A stretch of DNA of 64,000 bases from Candidatus Zixiibacteriota bacterium (lineage in GTDB: Bacteria; Zixibacteria; MSB-5A5; JAABVY01), in NCBI GenBank assembly GCA_011056555.1, contig DSEQ01000001.1, forward strand, positions 1 through 64,000, in the 5' to 3' direction. Positions 39,250-49,917 of the stretch are shown here, one piece after another. The position numbers and the translations under genes were made by a program. A model generated the notes under the pieces. The model saw only the letters and a program-made list of their open reading frames with translations, had not been told where the DNA came from and searched no databases. Numbering within the stretch: position 1 is the stretch's first letter; every line of letters begins with the position of its first letter.

Positions 39250-42081
39250 TTAATCCCCTAATTCCTGCTTCAAAAACTGGCCGGTGTATGATTTGCCGTT
39301 TTTGGCTACCTGTTCGGGGGTGCCGGTGGCGATGACGTAACCGCCGTCATCTCCGCCCTCCGGGCCGAGATCAATGATCCAGTCGGCGGTCTTGATCACA
39401 TCCATATTATGCTCGATCACAAGCACCGTATTGCCGCGGTTGACCAGCTCATTTAAGACATTCAGAAGCATCTTGATATCCTCGAAATGCAGTCCGGTGG
39501 TGGGCTCATCGAGAATATAGAATGTCCTCCCGGTGGCAGTCTTGGAAAGCTCGGTGGAAAGCTTGACCCTCTGCGCCTCGCCGCCCGATAATGTGGTGGC
39601 CTGCTGGCCGAGATGAATATAGCCCAGGCCGACATTATACAGTGTCATCAGCTTGCGCTTGAGCGGGGGAATATTTCCGAAAAATTCCAGTGCCTCGGCC
39701 ACAGTCATATCCAGCACCTCGGCAATATTCTTGCCCTTGTACCTGATCTCCAGCGTCTCATTATTATAGCGCCGGCCCTTGCAGACCTCGCAGGGGATAT
39801 AAACATCGGGCAGGAAATGCATCTCGATTTTTATTATCCCGTCCCCCTCGCAGGCCTCGCATCGCCCGCCCTTGACATTGAACGAGAACCGTCCCGGCTT
39901 GTAACCGCGCAGCTTGGCTTCGGGAGTCTGGGAGAAAAGGTCGCGGATAAATGTGAATGTCCCGGTATATGTAGCGGGATTCGAACGCGGGGTTCTTCCA
40001 ATCGGCGACTGGTCGATATCGATCACCTTATCAATATGCTCCAGGCCGAGAATTTTCTTATAGGGCAACGGTTTCCGTCGTGAATTGTAGAATCTGCTGC
40101 TCAGAATCGGATACAATGTCTCCTCGATCAATGTCGATTTGCCCGATCCGGAGACTCCGGTCACGCAGATAAACTTGCCTAACGGGATATCGATATTGAT
40201 CTCTTTCAGGTTATTTCCGGCCGCACCCTTGAGATTGAGCATATCCCCGTTGCCGCCGTTACGATGTTTCGGCACAGGGATCTTCGATTTTCCAGCCAGA
40301 TATTTTCCGGTCAGCGATTTTTTGGTCTGGCGCTTGATTTGTGCGGGAGTGCCTGCCGCCACAATCTCGCCGCCATGTTTACCTGCGCCGGGTCCCAGAT
40401 CCACCACATAATCGGCCGCAAGTATCGTATCGCGATCATGCTCAACCACCACAACAGTATTGCCCAGATCGCGAAGTTCTGTCAAAGTGCTCAAGAGACG
40501 GTTATTATCCCGCTGATGAAGGCCTATTGAGGGTTCATCAAGTATATATAAAACCCCTGTCAGGCGTGACCCTATTTGGGTTGCCAGCCGTATCCTTTGA
40601 GCCTCCCCGCCGGAGAGGGTGGAAGCCGCGCGGTCAAGGGTCAAATACTCCAGCCCCACATTGACCAGAAACCCCAGCCGTTCCCGGATTTCCTTCATAA
40701 CCTGATGTGCTATCTTCTGTTGGCGTTTGCTGAGTTTGATCATTTCGAAGAACTCACGGGCCGCCTTGATCGACATTCTGGTAATATCATGAATATTTTT
40801 ATCAGCGATATAGACCGCCAGCGACTCCCGCCTCAATCTCGCGCCCCCGCATAACGGGCATTCTGTAATCGACATATACTGCTCGATCCAGTTGCGGACT
40901 CCTGAAGATTCGGTTTGGCGGTATCTTCTTTCCAGATGTGGGATTACACCCTCAAATGAGGACACAAATTCACCTCGGGCATTGCCGCGTCCGGAAGCAT
41001 GTTCATAGGCGAATTTTATCTCAGTATTACCGGAGCCATGCAAAATGACGTTCTGAACCTTTCTTGGCAATTTGCTGAAGTGACTGGAGAGTTTAAAACC
41101 GTAATGATTCGCAAGTCCGCGCAACTGGTACCGATACCAGTTGGCCAGATCGGCACCCCATGGCGCAATTGCACCCTCGTTTATCGGCAGGTCAGGATTG
41201 GGAATCACGAGGCTCTCGTCAATTTCCATCCGATGGCCCAGGCCGTCACAGGCCGGGCAGGCCCCATAAGGCGAATTGAACGAAAACATGCGCGGAGTCA
41301 GCTCTTCATACGATATACCACAGTCAACACAGGCGTAATTCTCGGAGAAGAGCATCTCCTCTCCGCCGATAATATCGACCATAGCCATACCGCCGCCTAT
41401 CTTCAGGGCGATTTCGACCGAATCGGCCAGGCGCCGGCGGACTTTTTCCGAAATCACCAGCCGATCAATCACTATTTCGACGTCATGTTTCTTATTTTTC
41501 TCCATATCCGGGGCCTCGTCGATCGGATAGACCTCGCCGTCGATGCGAATGCGCACGAAACCCTCTTTTCCCGCTTTTTCGACGATTTCCTTATGTTCGC
41601 CCTTGCGTCCCCGCACCAGAGGCGCCAGAATCTGCAGCCTGGTGCCCTCTTTCAGCTCCATGATCTGGTCCACCATCTGCGAGGAGGTCTGCTGGGCGAT
41701 CTTTTTACCGCAGTTGAAACAGTGCGGCACGCCGATGCGCGCGAACAGAAGTCTAAGATAATCATAGATTTCCGTCACAGTACCCACAGTCGAGCGGGGA
41801 TTTTTGGCGGATGTGCGCTGTTCAATCGAGATGGCCGGAGAGAGGCCGTCGATAAAATCGACATCCGGCTTATCCATAATCCCCAGAAACTGGCGGGCAT
41901 ATGCCGATAACGATTCCACATATCGCCTCTGGCCCTCGGCATAGATAGTATCAAAGGCCAAAGAGGACTTTCCTGACCCGGAAAGCCCGGTAATTACTAC
42001 CAGCTTGTCACGTGGGATCTGCAGGTCTATATTCTTAAGGTTGTGCTGACGAGCACCCTGAATTGTTATTTTCTTTTCCAT
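39250..42081 (-). CDS. uvrA: Excinuclease ABC subunit A
   Basis: [38 protein letters not shown]; CxxC zinc modules; two ABC signatures. Confidence 0.98.
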   Translation of the reverse strand: MEKKITIQGARQHNLKNIDLQIPRDKLVVITGLSGSGKSSLAFDTIYAEGQRRYVESLSAYARQFLGIMDKPDVDFIDGLSPAISIEQRTSAKNPRSTVGTVTEIYDYLRLLFARIGVPHCFNCGKKIAQQTSSQMVDQIMELKEGTRLQILAPLVRGRKGEHKEIVEKAGKEGFVRIRIDGEVYPIDEAPDMEKNKKHDVEIVIDRLVISEKVRRRLADSVEIALKIGGGMAMVDIIGGEEMLFSENYACVDCGISYEELTPRMFSFNSPYGACPACDGLGHRMEIDESLVIPNPDLPINEGAIAPWGADLANWYRYQLRGLANHYGFKLSSHFSKLPRKVQNVILHGSGNTEIKFAYEHASGRGNARGEFVSSFEGVIPHLERRYRQTESSGVRNWIEQYMSITECPLCGGARLRRESLAVYIADKNIHDITRMSIKAAREFFEMIKLSKRQQKIAHQVMKEIRERLGFLVNVGLEYLTLDRAASTLSGGEAQRIRLATQIGSRLTGVLYILDEPSIGLHQRDNNRLLSTLTELRDLGNTVVVVEHDRDTILAADYVVDLGPGAGKHGGEIVAAGTPAQIKRQTKKSLTGKYLAGKSKIPVPKHRNGGNGDMLNLKGAAGNNLKEINIDIPLGKFICVTGVSGSGKSTLIEETLYPILSSRFYNSRRKPLPYKKILGLEHIDKVIDIDQSPIGRTPRSNPATYTGTFTFIRDLFSQTPEAKLRGYKPGRFSFNVKGGRCEACEGDGIIKIEMHFLPDVYIPCEVCKGRRYNNETLEIRYKGKNIAEVLDMTVAEALEFFGNIPPLKRKLMTLYNVGLGYIHLGQQATTLSGGEAQRVKLSTELSKTATGRTFYILDEPTTGLHFEDIKMLLNVLNELVNRGNTVLVIEHNMDVIKTADWIIDLGPEGGDDGGYVIATGTPEQVAKNGKSYTGQFLKQELGD

Positions 42082-42389
42082 TCTATAATCTTCCAGGTGA
42101 GATTAAACACCATTTCCGGTCTAAAGTTTCGCGCTCCTATCATTTTGGCGATCAAGCAGAAAAAGTGAACATCGGGTTTTGGACATTCTTGAAATATAAA
42201 CGTCTCTTCATCTGATGGCAAGAATTATGACAGTATCAAAAGACCAAAAAAGTGTTGACAAAGGCGGGATTATAATATAGTTTTGGATTTTACTTTTTTG
42301 CAGAGAAAGAATTTGTTTGGCAACGACTTAAAGCCTTGGGATGCTATTTATTGGGAAATTAATCTATTTAACTGGAGATAGTAAAAACC

Positions 42390-43862
42390 ATGCGAATTTT
42401 TAACACAATCATGCTGATACTCCTGATTCTGTTATTTTCTGGTGAGGTGATGGCAGGCGGTTATAATGTCTCCGGAGTCGGCCTGAAAGCGCTCTCTATG
42501 GGCGGAGCGTTCAGAGCGGTGGCCGATGACTGGAGCGCATTGTATTACAATCCTGCAGGGCTGTCGAACCTCTACCAGCATGAGATAGCATTTGGAATCG
42601 ATCTCTATAGCTATCGACCGGAGTTTACTCCGCAGATGACATTAAACGACTATTCATTTGGATACTATGACGGCGAGGAAAGGGTTTCTGATGACAAGAT
42701 TCCCTACACTCCCTTTGGAGCCGCCGCATTTGTACTTCCGATGTTTGAAAAATTAACTGTGGGATTCGGAGTGTTCCAGCCCTACGATCATGATGTGGAA
42801 TGGAATGTATTCAAGCTCAGCCCGGCCTACAATCAGTATGTAGACGATTCATTCGATTTGCCGGTGGTCGAGCCGCTGGTTCCCTTCCCGGAAATTACTC
42901 ATGCTTTCAATGTTGACCTTATCGATTTTCATCCCACCATTGCGGCTGAGTTGATCGAAGACAGGATGTCCCTGGGCGTGGGTCTTTCAATCCGTAAGGG
43001 TTCGTACAACCGCAGCGAAATAATACTGCGCCCGAACACTCTTTCGGAATCGTTCTCCTCCCGTCCCTATGAAAACCTGGTCACCATGACTGAATATGAT
43101 GCCAGCGGATGGGGTCTGGGAGTGAATGTCGGGCTGCTCTTCCAGGCCAGTGAAAAGTTGAAACTGGGCGCCTCTTATCAGTCCAAGACGACAATAGATC
43201 TTTCGGGTGACCTTTATGCCACCCTTTATTCACCCGGCAACCGGCACCTGGAAGAATTTGCCGACACTGCCAATCCCGCCAACCAGCTATTTAAGGGCGA
43301 GGTTTACACCGCAAATCACGAAGCCGATGCCGAGTGGGTAATCCCCTCCGAATTTGGATTCGGCTTGGCCTACCAGCTCAGCGAGAGGGTTATGATCGCG
43401 GCAGACTTTGCCTATATTATGTGGTCGGAGAACGAGGGCATTGAATTTGATGTTACCAGCACCACCGGTTTGACCGAGTTCTCATTCATAAACGGTTACC
43501 TGACTCCCGTCGACTTCATCGAGGAGTGGGATGATGCTCTCAGGATTTCCGTCGGTGTCGAGGGCCATCCGCACGAAAAATACAAATTGAGGGGCGGTTA
43601 CAGCTTCGAACAGACTCCTATACCTGAGGAGGGTGCACGAGTAATTTTCGATAATCCCGCCGACCGCCATCACCTGAGCGGCGGCGCCTCAGTTTATGTC
43701 GGAATAGTTGAACTCTATGGCGCCGTATCAATGATTATCACACCTGAAACCACCGTCTCGGATCTGGTCGATGCCGATGAAGATGGAATTTTTGATAATC
43801 ATACTGGCACATACAGTGACTTTACGGCTGTCACCTCAATCGGATTCACCGTCAGGTTCTAG
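42390..43862 (+). CDS. OmpP1/FadL/TodX-family outer membrane transporter
   Basis: GGYNVSGVGLKALSMGGAFRAVADDWSALYYNPAGLSNL...LGASYQSKTTIDLSGDL. Confidence 0.9.
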   Translation: MRIFNTIMLILLILLFSGEVMAGGYNVSGVGLKALSMGGAFRAVADDWSALYYNPAGLSNLYQHEIAFGIDLYSYRPEFTPQMTLNDYSFGYYDGEERVSDDKIPYTPFGAAAFVLPMFEKLTVGFGVFQPYDHDVEWNVFKLSPAYNQYVDDSFDLPVVEPLVPFPEITHAFNVDLIDFHPTIAAELIEDRMSLGVGLSIRKGSYNRSEIILRPNTLSESFSSRPYENLVTMTEYDASGWGLGVNVGLLFQASEKLKLGASYQSKTTIDLSGDLYATLYSPGNRHLEEFADTANPANQLFKGEVYTANHEADAEWVIPSEFGFGLAYQLSERVMIAADFAYIMWSENEGIEFDVTSTTGLTEFSFINGYLTPVDFIEEWDDALRISVGVEGHPHEKYKLRGGYSFEQTPIPEEGARVIFDNPADRHHLSGGASVYVGIVELYGAVSMIITPETTVSDLVDADEDGIFDNHTGTYSDFTAVTSIGFTVRF

Positions 43863-43875
43863 GAGGTTGTGAACA

Positions 43876-45057
43876 ATGAAGAGATCAAAGATATTATTTA
43901 CGGTTTTGTTTCTGGTCGGATTGATTCTGATTGGCTGTTCGGAGCGCGAGAATCCAGCCGATTTTCCGGATATCAATGAGCGCGGATTTAAAAATGACGG
44001 TGTGTTCACATACCCCCGCGCCTATTCAGCGATTTCCGATCATGCCGGCTGGCAATTCTTTAATTTTACGGTGGACAAGAATTTCTTTACCAAGCTCTAC
44101 GCCCCACCGTCATTTACTCCCCAGGGACGTCCTTTCCCGATCCTTTACCTTCTCCACGATTTTGAAGGTGATGAAAACTACTATTTCTCCAGGATGGTTC
44201 AGTGGATCGCGGACAGTCTCATTTACGAGGGGGAGATCAAGGAGTTCTACATTGCCAGCATCAACGCCTCCACCCCTTACGGCGGCACCTGGTATACCGA
44301 TAACGAGTTTTTTGGGTGGTTTGAAACGATGGTTGTTGACCAGTGGGTTGCCTTTATAGAAAGTACCCTGGAGGATCAGCTTCGGGTTATCAGTGAACGA
44401 GAATCCCGGGCCATCGGCGGTTTCGGCATGGGCGGGTATGGCGCTCTCAAGCTGGCGGCCAAATATCCTGAACTGTATTCTTCGGTTTCGGCCTCGACGC
44501 CTGCCGGAAGCTTCCAGCAGATCGAGGATTTGATCCCGATGATGATCGAGGAGCAGGGCCTCAGCATCCCCATCGATCCCGATGATTACCAGGATATGGA
44601 TACAACCAACCTGTTTACCGAGAAGCCGTACACCATGCTTTTCTTCTCTCTGGCTCAGGCATTCAGCCCGCATCCGGAAGATGGAGAGCCCGGCTACGCC
44701 GATTCGACAACATTCCTTAGCTTCTACGGTATCGACCTGCCCTTCGACTATAACGGCAATATCTATCAGCCCGTTTTCGATAAATGGCTGGCGCATGATT
44801 TGAGCGCTGTTTTTGATACGTATGGCGGGAATTTTGATTCTATCGCCGTACACCTCGAAGTGAGCGATACAAATCAGTTCCTCTTCCATCAGCAGGCTGA
44901 GGACATCCGCAATTCCATGGATCAGAATGGAATCAACTATTCCTTCGACACTTATTCCGGCTACACGGGCTACCCGGCGTTTAATCAGCGGTTCGTATAT
45001 GACCGGCTGGTCGAAATACTCAAGTTCCATTCAGAGAATCTTGTAGAGGAAATGTAA
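43876..45057 (+). CDS. Esterase-D-like alpha/beta hydrolase lipoprotein
   Basis: Lipobox LIGCSE; PFPILYLLHDFEGDE, RAIGGFGMGGYGALKLAAKYPELYSSVSASTP. Confidence 0.82.
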   Translation: MKRSKILFTVLFLVGLILIGCSERENPADFPDINERGFKNDGVFTYPRAYSAISDHAGWQFFNFTVDKNFFTKLYAPPSFTPQGRPFPILYLLHDFEGDENYYFSRMVQWIADSLIYEGEIKEFYIASINASTPYGGTWYTDNEFFGWFETMVVDQWVAFIESTLEDQLRVISERESRAIGGFGMGGYGALKLAAKYPELYSSVSASTPAGSFQQIEDLIPMMIEEQGLSIPIDPDDYQDMDTTNLFTEKPYTMLFFSLAQAFSPHPEDGEPGYADSTTFLSFYGIDLPFDYNGNIYQPVFDKWLAHDLSAVFDTYGGNFDSIAVHLEVSDTNQFLFHQQAEDIRNSMDQNGINYSFDTYSGYTGYPAFNQRFVYDRLVEILKFHSENLVEEM

Positions 45058-45073
45058 ACTAAGGTACTATTAT

Positions 45074-45108
45074 AGATGCTGCCCGCATAACGGGCAGCAT
45101 CTTTTTTT
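45074..45108 (+). terminator. Intrinsic terminator
   Basis: AGATGCTGCCCG-CATAA-CGGGCAGCATCT followed by TTTTTT: perfect 12-bp stem plus U-tract. Confidence 0.9.
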
Positions 45109-45111
45109 GTT

Positions 45112-45882
45112 ATGACCGAAAAATACGACATAATTTCAATCGGGGCGCACCCCGATGATGTCGAGGTGGGAACCGGTGGAGTACTGATAAAGATGGCTCA
45201 GATGGGCTATCGTACCGGTATCGTCTATCTTACCAAAGGGGAGATGGGCACGGGGGGTACCCCGGAGGTCAGATCGCAGGAATCCAGGAAGGCGGCCGAA
45301 ATCATGCAGGCCGATCTCCTGGAAACCCTAGACTGGGGCGATACCAAACTCAAGGATCGTCCCGAGTACCGCTACGAGCTGGCTGCAATTTTTAGAAAAT
45401 ACAGGCCGGAGATAGTGCTGGCCCCTTGGATGAGCGGCGGGCATGGCAAACGCCAGTCACATCCGGATCATCGGGCAGCAGGCAAAATAGTGACAAACTC
45501 CATCTATTACGCCACCTTCAAGAAGCTCCCCATCCAGGGTGAAATTCACAAAGTCAAAGCTCTCTTTCACTATTTCCTACCGGTCGAGGCCACGCCGACA
45601 TTTATCGTGGATATCACCGATCAATATGAGCTCTGGATGGAGGCGCTCAAGGCTCATGCCTCGCAGTTCATGAATCCCGAGAAATCCAGGGATTATTTAT
45701 GGTCTTTGGAGACGATGGCGCGCTCGTTCGGCGCCATGGCCGGGGTTAAGTACGGGCAGGCCTTTAAAATAGGTGAGCCGCTCAGAATCCAGGATATTTT
45801 CTGCCTCACCCGGGGCAAAGATGAAACGCCCTGTGCATTCGGCAAACATCCCCAAAATATAAAGCGGGATATTCAAAAATAG
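45112..45882 (+). CDS. bshB1: Bacillithiol biosynthesis deacetylase BshB1-like (PIG-L family)
   Basis: YDIISIGAHPDDVEVGTGGVLIKMAQMGYRTGIVYLTKGEMGTGGTPEVRSQESRKAAEIM...HPDHRAAGKIV. Confidence 0.9.
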   Translation: MTEKYDIISIGAHPDDVEVGTGGVLIKMAQMGYRTGIVYLTKGEMGTGGTPEVRSQESRKAAEIMQADLLETLDWGDTKLKDRPEYRYELAAIFRKYRPEIVLAPWMSGGHGKRQSHPDHRAAGKIVTNSIYYATFKKLPIQGEIHKVKALFHYFLPVEATPTFIVDITDQYELWMEALKAHASQFMNPEKSRDYLWSLETMARSFGAMAGVKYGQAFKIGEPLRIQDIFCLTRGKDETPCAFGKHPQNIKRDIQK

Positions 45883-46014
45883 AACAGCACATCCATTCCC
45901 GCTGACCGTTCTGTGAGCAATAATTCCTAATCATGTTATATTCCGCTGATTCCGGTCGACATATTTATTAGAAATGAATGGAAGCGGAGAAATCTCCGCC
46001 TGTACAAGGGAGAT

Positions 46015-46542
46015 TTGTTTCAGATGAATAAGTCCGACGAGGCGATTGCAACGACTATTAAAAAGTACTCCTCTGATCTTCCCTGGGGTATTTATCTCTA
46101 TGATATTTCTGAAAACGAACTGAGCCACTGGGGCGGCCAGCCGCAGGCCGGGGAGTATCATCAGACCGAAAAATACCTGGCCGATATGATCAAAGATATC
46201 TGTTTTATGGCGGTTGAGAAGCAAAAGGTCTACACTGAGACATCCCCCTCCGGACTGGTATATATATCGGTTCCCCTTTTCATCGATAAAAAAATCTGGG
46301 CTGTGCTGGCAACCTATCTCTCGCTCGGTAAAGAGGGTACCTGGCGGCGTACATTGAACCGCGGACCCTCGGTAACCAGGACGGTCGATCTCCTGGAGGA
46401 GCTTGGATTTATTCTCTCCACGCACCAGGAGGTACAGAAATGGTACCGTCCCAGTTTCCAGGACGAATCCGAAAAATCACCCTCCCCTGAAAACGAGGAT
46501 AGGCTGGTGAGCCCGAAGTTATCCTCGTTTGCAAGATGGTAG
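46015..46542 (+). CDS. Hypothetical protein
   Basis: 175 aa intergenic ORF, chosen over the antisense ORF 45931-46425 on composition; GAF/PocR-like feel only. Confidence 0.45.
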   Translation: MFQMNKSDEAIATTIKKYSSDLPWGIYLYDISENELSHWGGQPQAGEYHQTEKYLADMIKDICFMAVEKQKVYTETSPSGLVYISVPLFIDKKIWAVLATYLSLGKEGTWRRTLNRGPSVTRTVDLLEELGFILSTHQEVQKWYRPSFQDESEKSPSPENEDRLVSPKLSSFARW

Positions 46543-46556
46543 AATTTTGGAGTCTC

Positions 46557-49500
46557 CTATTCGGTTTTATCTCCAATCTGATTGAGCAGCTCTCTTACTG
46601 CACGCTCCAGTTGCGGATCCCTTCCTTTGACAATATCTGTAAGCATGTTCTCAACTGTAATGTCAGGATAGCGCGGCACCAATTCTAAATTTTCCATATC
46701 GGTCGTGTAGCATCCCCATGAGGGTCTCCTGATACGCGTGCCGTCGATCAGATTATAAGAAGCCGTTCCGATCACGCCGCCCGCGGTCCTTTCGCCCACT
46801 ATCTTACCCAGGCCGAGCTTGCGATAGCCTTCGGCAAAAATCTCGGAGTTGGAACCCGAACCGTTATTGATCAAGAGAATACTGGGTTTTTCGAGCGCCT
46901 TGCTGCGCATTTTATTTTCCGAGGTGACCGGGTAACCGGCGAAGTTGCGATAGATATACGGCTCTTTTATCAGGATGCCCAGGAGATGCACCGCAATATT
47001 GCCGCCGCCGTTATAGCGCACGTCCAGCACGACGCCCTCTTTATCCTGCGTCTGATTGACTATCTCCAGTTTGAATTTCTCCAGGGCGTCGGGATACATG
47101 CGGCGGATATGAATGTATGCCAGCCTGCCGTCAGAAAGTGAGTCAACCATCCGGCGGCGTTCTTCCACCCAGAAATCATAGAACAAGTCGTAGATGGGGC
47201 CGAATTCCGTCCCTTTCACAGTCACATCATAGGGCTCAGCATCAGGGCCTTTGGCCACCGTAAAGATAGTCTTCTTATCGATCTGGCCGCTAAAAAGCGG
47301 ATAGATATTGGTCTCACGGTTGATCTCCTGCCCGTTGATCGCCAATAGATAGTCGCCTGTATCAAGCGGTGTATCGGCCAATGCAGCCGGCGAGTTCGGC
47401 AGCACAAGGCTTATCCTGTAAAGGCCATTTTCATCCAGCTCATCTTGGTCAAGATGAAACCCATACCAGGCGGTCGAGAGTTCTTTTTTGATTCCACCGC
47501 CGCGGGAATAAATGTTGATGTGAGATGATCCCAGGTCGCCCATCATCTCCAGGATGATCTGGTTAAACTCGTCTTCTGTCTCGACCTCGTCGACCAGCGG
47601 ACTGTATTTTTCCCGAATCCTGTCCCAGTCAACTCCATGAAGATCGGGATCATAATAGTATTCATCAAACATCCACCAGGTCTCCTGAAATTTCTGGCGG
47701 TTTTCCCTGTCCACCACAACATCCATCTCGGCCGTGAAGCCAAGATTCTCAACTTTCTTGTCCTTTATATTCAGCTTCTTTAGTTTGCCGCCTTCCAGGA
47801 AAAAAACATATTTTGAATCGGCAGATAATTTCAGATCGCTTTTTGGCTGACCGGAATGGGTCAACTGCGTCAGGTCAGGATCATCTTCCTCCAGACAGGC
47901 CGACCATATCTCCGGCTTGCCCATTATGCCCGCCACAAAGATAATAGACTCGCCATCGGCTGTAATCAACGGATAATGAGAGGAGGCATCCAGGTCAAGT
48001 GCTCTGGATACTCGTTTATGGATATCCTCAAAGTCTATTTTTGTCGGTTCAACTGCTTTTTGGTCTTTATCTCCCTCATCTTTTTTCTCTTTTTCTTCTT
48101 TCTCCATGTCCAGGAGAAGAGAATCGATCCGATCCTCCTCAAATTCAAATGGATCAGGGGCGAGTTCGATTTTAAAGGTCGAGGTCAGATCGTCACGGCT
48201 CCAGCGCGAGAAATATACCAGTTCGCCGTCCCCGGAAAAGCGGGGGCGGAAACATTGATCGGTGTAATGTGATACATTTACGGGCTCGGATTCAAAATCG
48301 GTAATGAAGATATTGGTTTCGTAAGTTTCCCCGGCCATGGTGAGGGTAAGATAGCGTGAATCGGGAGAAAAATCGTACTCGACATGCGGCTCGATTGCCA
48401 GATCTATGAACATTCCGATAATCGTATCAGATTCAACATTATTTTCCAGATCATAGACAATTACTTTATCCAATTCCCGATAATAAACCAGCCTCTTGCC
48501 GTCAGGAGAGCACAATGGTTTGGCTTCATTCTGCGGGGTAGATGTCATCCGGATCTCATTTTTCCCGGCTAAATCATAGGAATAAACATCATAGTTGCCG
48601 GTCCTGTCGGAGACATAGTATATGGTCTTTGAATCCGGTCCGAAGCAGGGATGTTTTTCCCTTTGCGGGGTATTGGTTATCCGCCGTGCAAATTCGGGCT
48701 CATCGGTGGGGATCAGGAAGAGCTCGCCCCGGATTACCAGAACAGCCAGCTCGCCATCAGGTGAAATGTCATATTCCTGAATATATCCGTCGAAAGTCAT
48801 CTGCTTGACCGGATTGTTCTTGTAATCTGCGGTCAGCTCTATATCGACAATCCTGGGGCTGCCCTGGGTGGGATCAAAATACCAGATATTGAAATTCTGT
48901 TCAAATACCAGCTTGTTCATCCGGGGATTCGAATTAAGCCACTGTGCACCATCATCAGAATAATCTGTGAGCTGTGACTCGGCCCCGGAATTCAAGTCCT
49001 TCTTCCAGAGATTGGCTACAGTGCTATCCCTGTTGGCGACAAAATAAATCACCTCACTGGCCTGATCATAGACCGGCCAGAGATCATGGCCATCGTCCGA
49101 GGTTATCCGGTCGAGAGTAAATTCCTCACTGGTTCTATCCAGCATCCAGATATCGCTGTTGGTGTTACCGGCAAAGTTGGCTTTCCACCAGCGGTAACGT
49201 CCCGAACCATTATTGAAAATGAGCTTCTTTCCGTCAGGTGAAACCTTGCCGGCATATTCGCCGTCCCAATGTCCGCCTGTCATGGCCACCGGAGTGCCGC
49301 CATTTATCGACATCTTGAAGACATCATAATTAAATTGCCTGAGTGAATAGAATATTACGCTGTCGCCATCCGGCGTCCAGCCGGTGCCGTAATCGGAACC
49401 GGTATAATATGTCAGTCTTTCAGGTTCACCACCGGTCACCGGGATTATATAAATATCGCGATTGTCGTATCTTTCAGAGGTAAACAGAATCATGCGTCCA

Positions 49501-49724
49501 TCAGGCGAGAACTGGGGCATGATATCATCTGCCGGATGCACTGTCAGCCTTGTGGCCTGCCCTCCCTCTGAGGATACCAGCCAGAGGTCACCCTTACATG
49601 AGAAGCATACAGTCTCCCCGTCCGGAGACAGGGCCGGATATCTCAAGAACGGTTTCGATTCCTCCTGTGCGTTAAGTGTCAGCGCTGTCATGATGACAAT
49701 CAGAATGGTGCTTAAGCGTTTCAT
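46557..49724 (-). CDS. Tricorn-like S41 family protease
   Basis: N-terminal beta-propeller repeats (FSPDGRMILFTSERYDNRDIYIIPVTGGEPERLTY), PDZ-like region, and S41 core VVLDVRYNGGGNIAVHLL...LINNGSGSNSEIFAEGYRKLGLGKIVGERTAGG. Confidence 0.95.
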   Translation of the reverse strand: MKRLSTILIVIMTALTLNAQEESKPFLRYPALSPDGETVCFSCKGDLWLVSSEGGQATRLTVHPADDIMPQFSPDGRMILFTSERYDNRDIYIIPVTGGEPERLTYYTGSDYGTGWTPDGDSVIFYSLRQFNYDVFKMSINGGTPVAMTGGHWDGEYAGKVSPDGKKLIFNNGSGRYRWWKANFAGNTNSDIWMLDRTSEEFTLDRITSDDGHDLWPVYDQASEVIYFVANRDSTVANLWKKDLNSGAESQLTDYSDDGAQWLNSNPRMNKLVFEQNFNIWYFDPTQGSPRIVDIELTADYKNNPVKQMTFDGYIQEYDISPDGELAVLVIRGELFLIPTDEPEFARRITNTPQREKHPCFGPDSKTIYYVSDRTGNYDVYSYDLAGKNEIRMTSTPQNEAKPLCSPDGKRLVYYRELDKVIVYDLENNVESDTIIGMFIDLAIEPHVEYDFSPDSRYLTLTMAGETYETNIFITDFESEPVNVSHYTDQCFRPRFSGDGELVYFSRWSRDDLTSTFKIELAPDPFEFEEDRIDSLLLDMEKEEKEKKDEGDKDQKAVEPTKIDFEDIHKRVSRALDLDASSHYPLITADGESIIFVAGIMGKPEIWSACLEEDDPDLTQLTHSGQPKSDLKLSADSKYVFFLEGGKLKKLNIKDKKVENLGFTAEMDVVVDRENRQKFQETWWMFDEYYYDPDLHGVDWDRIREKYSPLVDEVETEDEFNQIILEMMGDLGSSHINIYSRGGGIKKELSTAWYGFHLDQDELDENGLYRISLVLPNSPAALADTPLDTGDYLLAINGQEINRETNIYPLFSGQIDKKTIFTVAKGPDAEPYDVTVKGTEFGPIYDLFYDFWVEERRRMVDSLSDGRLAYIHIRRMYPDALEKFKLEIVNQTQDKEGVVLDVRYNGGGNIAVHLLGILIKEPYIYRNFAGYPVTSENKMRSKALEKPSILLINNGSGSNSEIFAEGYRKLGLGKIVGERTAGGVIGTASYNLIDGTRIRRPSWGCYTTDMENLELVPRYPDITVENMLTDIVKGRDPQLERAVRELLNQIGDKTE

Positions 49725-49917
49725 GAATCAATCCTTTCCGTAAATAATCAATTCCATGAAATTACGAGAAAAGCGGTCATCTGTCAACCGCTAACGGCGA
49801 GCCTCCTGCGCTGCAGAATAGAATTGACTAAATTGGTATCGGTGTTTATCTTATAGTGTTGCATACCTGCATATTTCTTGGCTTGCCGCGGGAGGATGCC
49901 GAAACCGGAGGACGACC

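Noticed and set aside
40999-41910. 303 aa plus-strand ORF
   Set aside because: Antisense shadow of uvrA.
44110-45030. 306 aa minus-strand ORF
   Set aside because: Antisense to the esterase lipoprotein gene, which has a clear lipobox and hydrolase motifs.
45931-46425. 164 aa minus-strand ORF
   Set aside because: Antisense to the 46015-46542 ORF, which has a more protein-like composition.
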